A stretch of 44,667 nt of DNA from Lachnospiraceae bacterium. Its GTDB lineage: Bacteria > Bacillota > Clostridia > Lachnospirales > Lachnospiraceae. Positions within the stretch are counted from its first letter, which is position 1, and each line of letters opens with the position of its first letter. Below the pieces are notes generated by a model. It saw nothing but the letters and a program-made list of their open reading frames with translations, was not told where the DNA came from and made no database searches. The position numbers and the translations under genes were made by a program. Of the stretch, positions 44,414-44,667 are shown piece by piece. The stretch is from NCBI GenBank assembly GCA_014804265.1, contig JAAVAC010000039.1, positions 1-44,667 of the forward strand. Reading direction: 5' to 3'.

Positions 44414-44499
44414 GGAGAGGTATCGAAGTGGTCATAACGAGGCGGTCTTGAAAACCGTTTGTCCGAGAGGGCGCGTGGGTTCGAATCCCACCCTCTCCG
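44414..44499 (+). tRNA. tRNA-Ser (anticodon UGA)
   Basis: The acceptor arm GGAGAGG (44414-44420) pairs with CCTCTCC (44492-44498), discriminator G. The anticodon loop CTTGAAA gives UGA, between GCGGT and ACCGT. A long variable arm (TTGTCCGAGAGGGCGCG region) and GTTCGAATCCCAC are present, as expected for class II tRNA-Ser. CCA is not encoded. Confidence 0.96.
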
Positions 44500-44592
44500 T
44501 TAGAAGTTCATGCTTCCCATTTAGGATCTGTTCCCCATAGAGGAACGGGAAATGGTAATCATATCAAATTTACTTATGTTCAGCTTAAATTT

Positions 44593-44667
44593 GGAGAAGT
44601 ACCCAAGAGGCTGAAGGGGCTCCCCTGGAAAGGGAGTAGGTCGTTAATAGCGGCGCGAGGGTTCAAA
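44593..44667 (+). tRNA. tRNA-Ser (anticodon GGA), 3' end beyond the window
   Basis: The 5' end GGAGAAG starts at 44593. CTCCC-CTGGAAA-GGGAG gives anticodon GGA, followed by a long variable arm and the beginning of the T-arm (GGGTTCAAA) at the window edge. The 3' acceptor strand is cut off. Confidence 0.92.

Noticed and set aside
44414-44667. tRNA-Ser genes as an integration site of a mobile element
   Set aside because: No integrase or repeated tRNA 3' end is present in the window.

Overview
The window looks like a chromosomal segment of a butyrate-forming Firmicute, most likely a Lachnospiraceae-type clostridium. The evidence is gene content (etfBA, ptb-buk, Rpn/PD-(D/E)XK nuclease, DUF975, UPF0175/DUF3368), an AT-rich composition, strong AGGAGG-type ribosome binding sites, TTGACA/TATAAT-type promoters and tRNAs without encoded CCA. 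The species call is inference; no rRNA is present.

Layout. 1-1386: the end of etfB plus etfA, closed by a strong terminator. 1651-2356: a UPF0175 antitoxin followed by a DUF3368 PIN toxin gene broken by an internal deletion. 2390-4806 (minus): an SGNH hydrolase, a membrane-anchored lipase that appears frameshifted, and remnants of two small genes, so this is a decaying patch. 5210-6202: an Rpn-family nuclease. 6281-8308 (minus): ptb and buk, the phosphotransbutyrylase/butyrate kinase branch, which together with etfBA points to butyryl-CoA to butyrate conversion with ATP formation. 8627-9250: a CAT-like acetyltransferase. 9528-13288: secA and prfB, the latter with its programmed +1 frameshift.

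13526-25166 is the most unusual part. It is AT-rich and holds a very large exported protein (about 1,847 codons: signal peptide, EF-hand-like loop, 21-residue leucine-rich repeats, class 3 lipase-like alpha/beta-hydrolase domain, more repeats, BspA-like C-terminus), interrupted by an in-frame TAG where the family normally has Tyr. It is followed on the same strand by seven tandem paralogous polytopic membrane proteins of no family I recognise. One copy is frameshifted at a T-run, one unit has been duplicated (about 880 bp, nearly identical), and one copy is a fusion. The geometry resembles an effector/adhesin with an expanding set of partner or immunity genes; that reading is a hypothesis.

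25202-30421 (minus): an ankyrin protein, a DUF975 membrane protein, a HExxH protein, a DUF4190-like protein, a lipoprotein and Tex. 30744-34235: a heterodimeric ABC exporter pair with one degenerate ATP site. 34577-38011: a MacAB-like ABC efflux operon (ATPase, adaptor, FtsX-type permease). 38114-38261 holds a 148-bp element with perfect 36-bp inverted arms, related to a second divergent copy near 30584.

38398-44277 is housekeeping: a YcxB-like protein, the t6A genes tsaE-tsaB-rimI and tsaD, ribonuclease Z, two small uncharacterised genes and ispD. The window ends with two tRNA-Ser genes (UGA, GGA), the last cut by the window edge.
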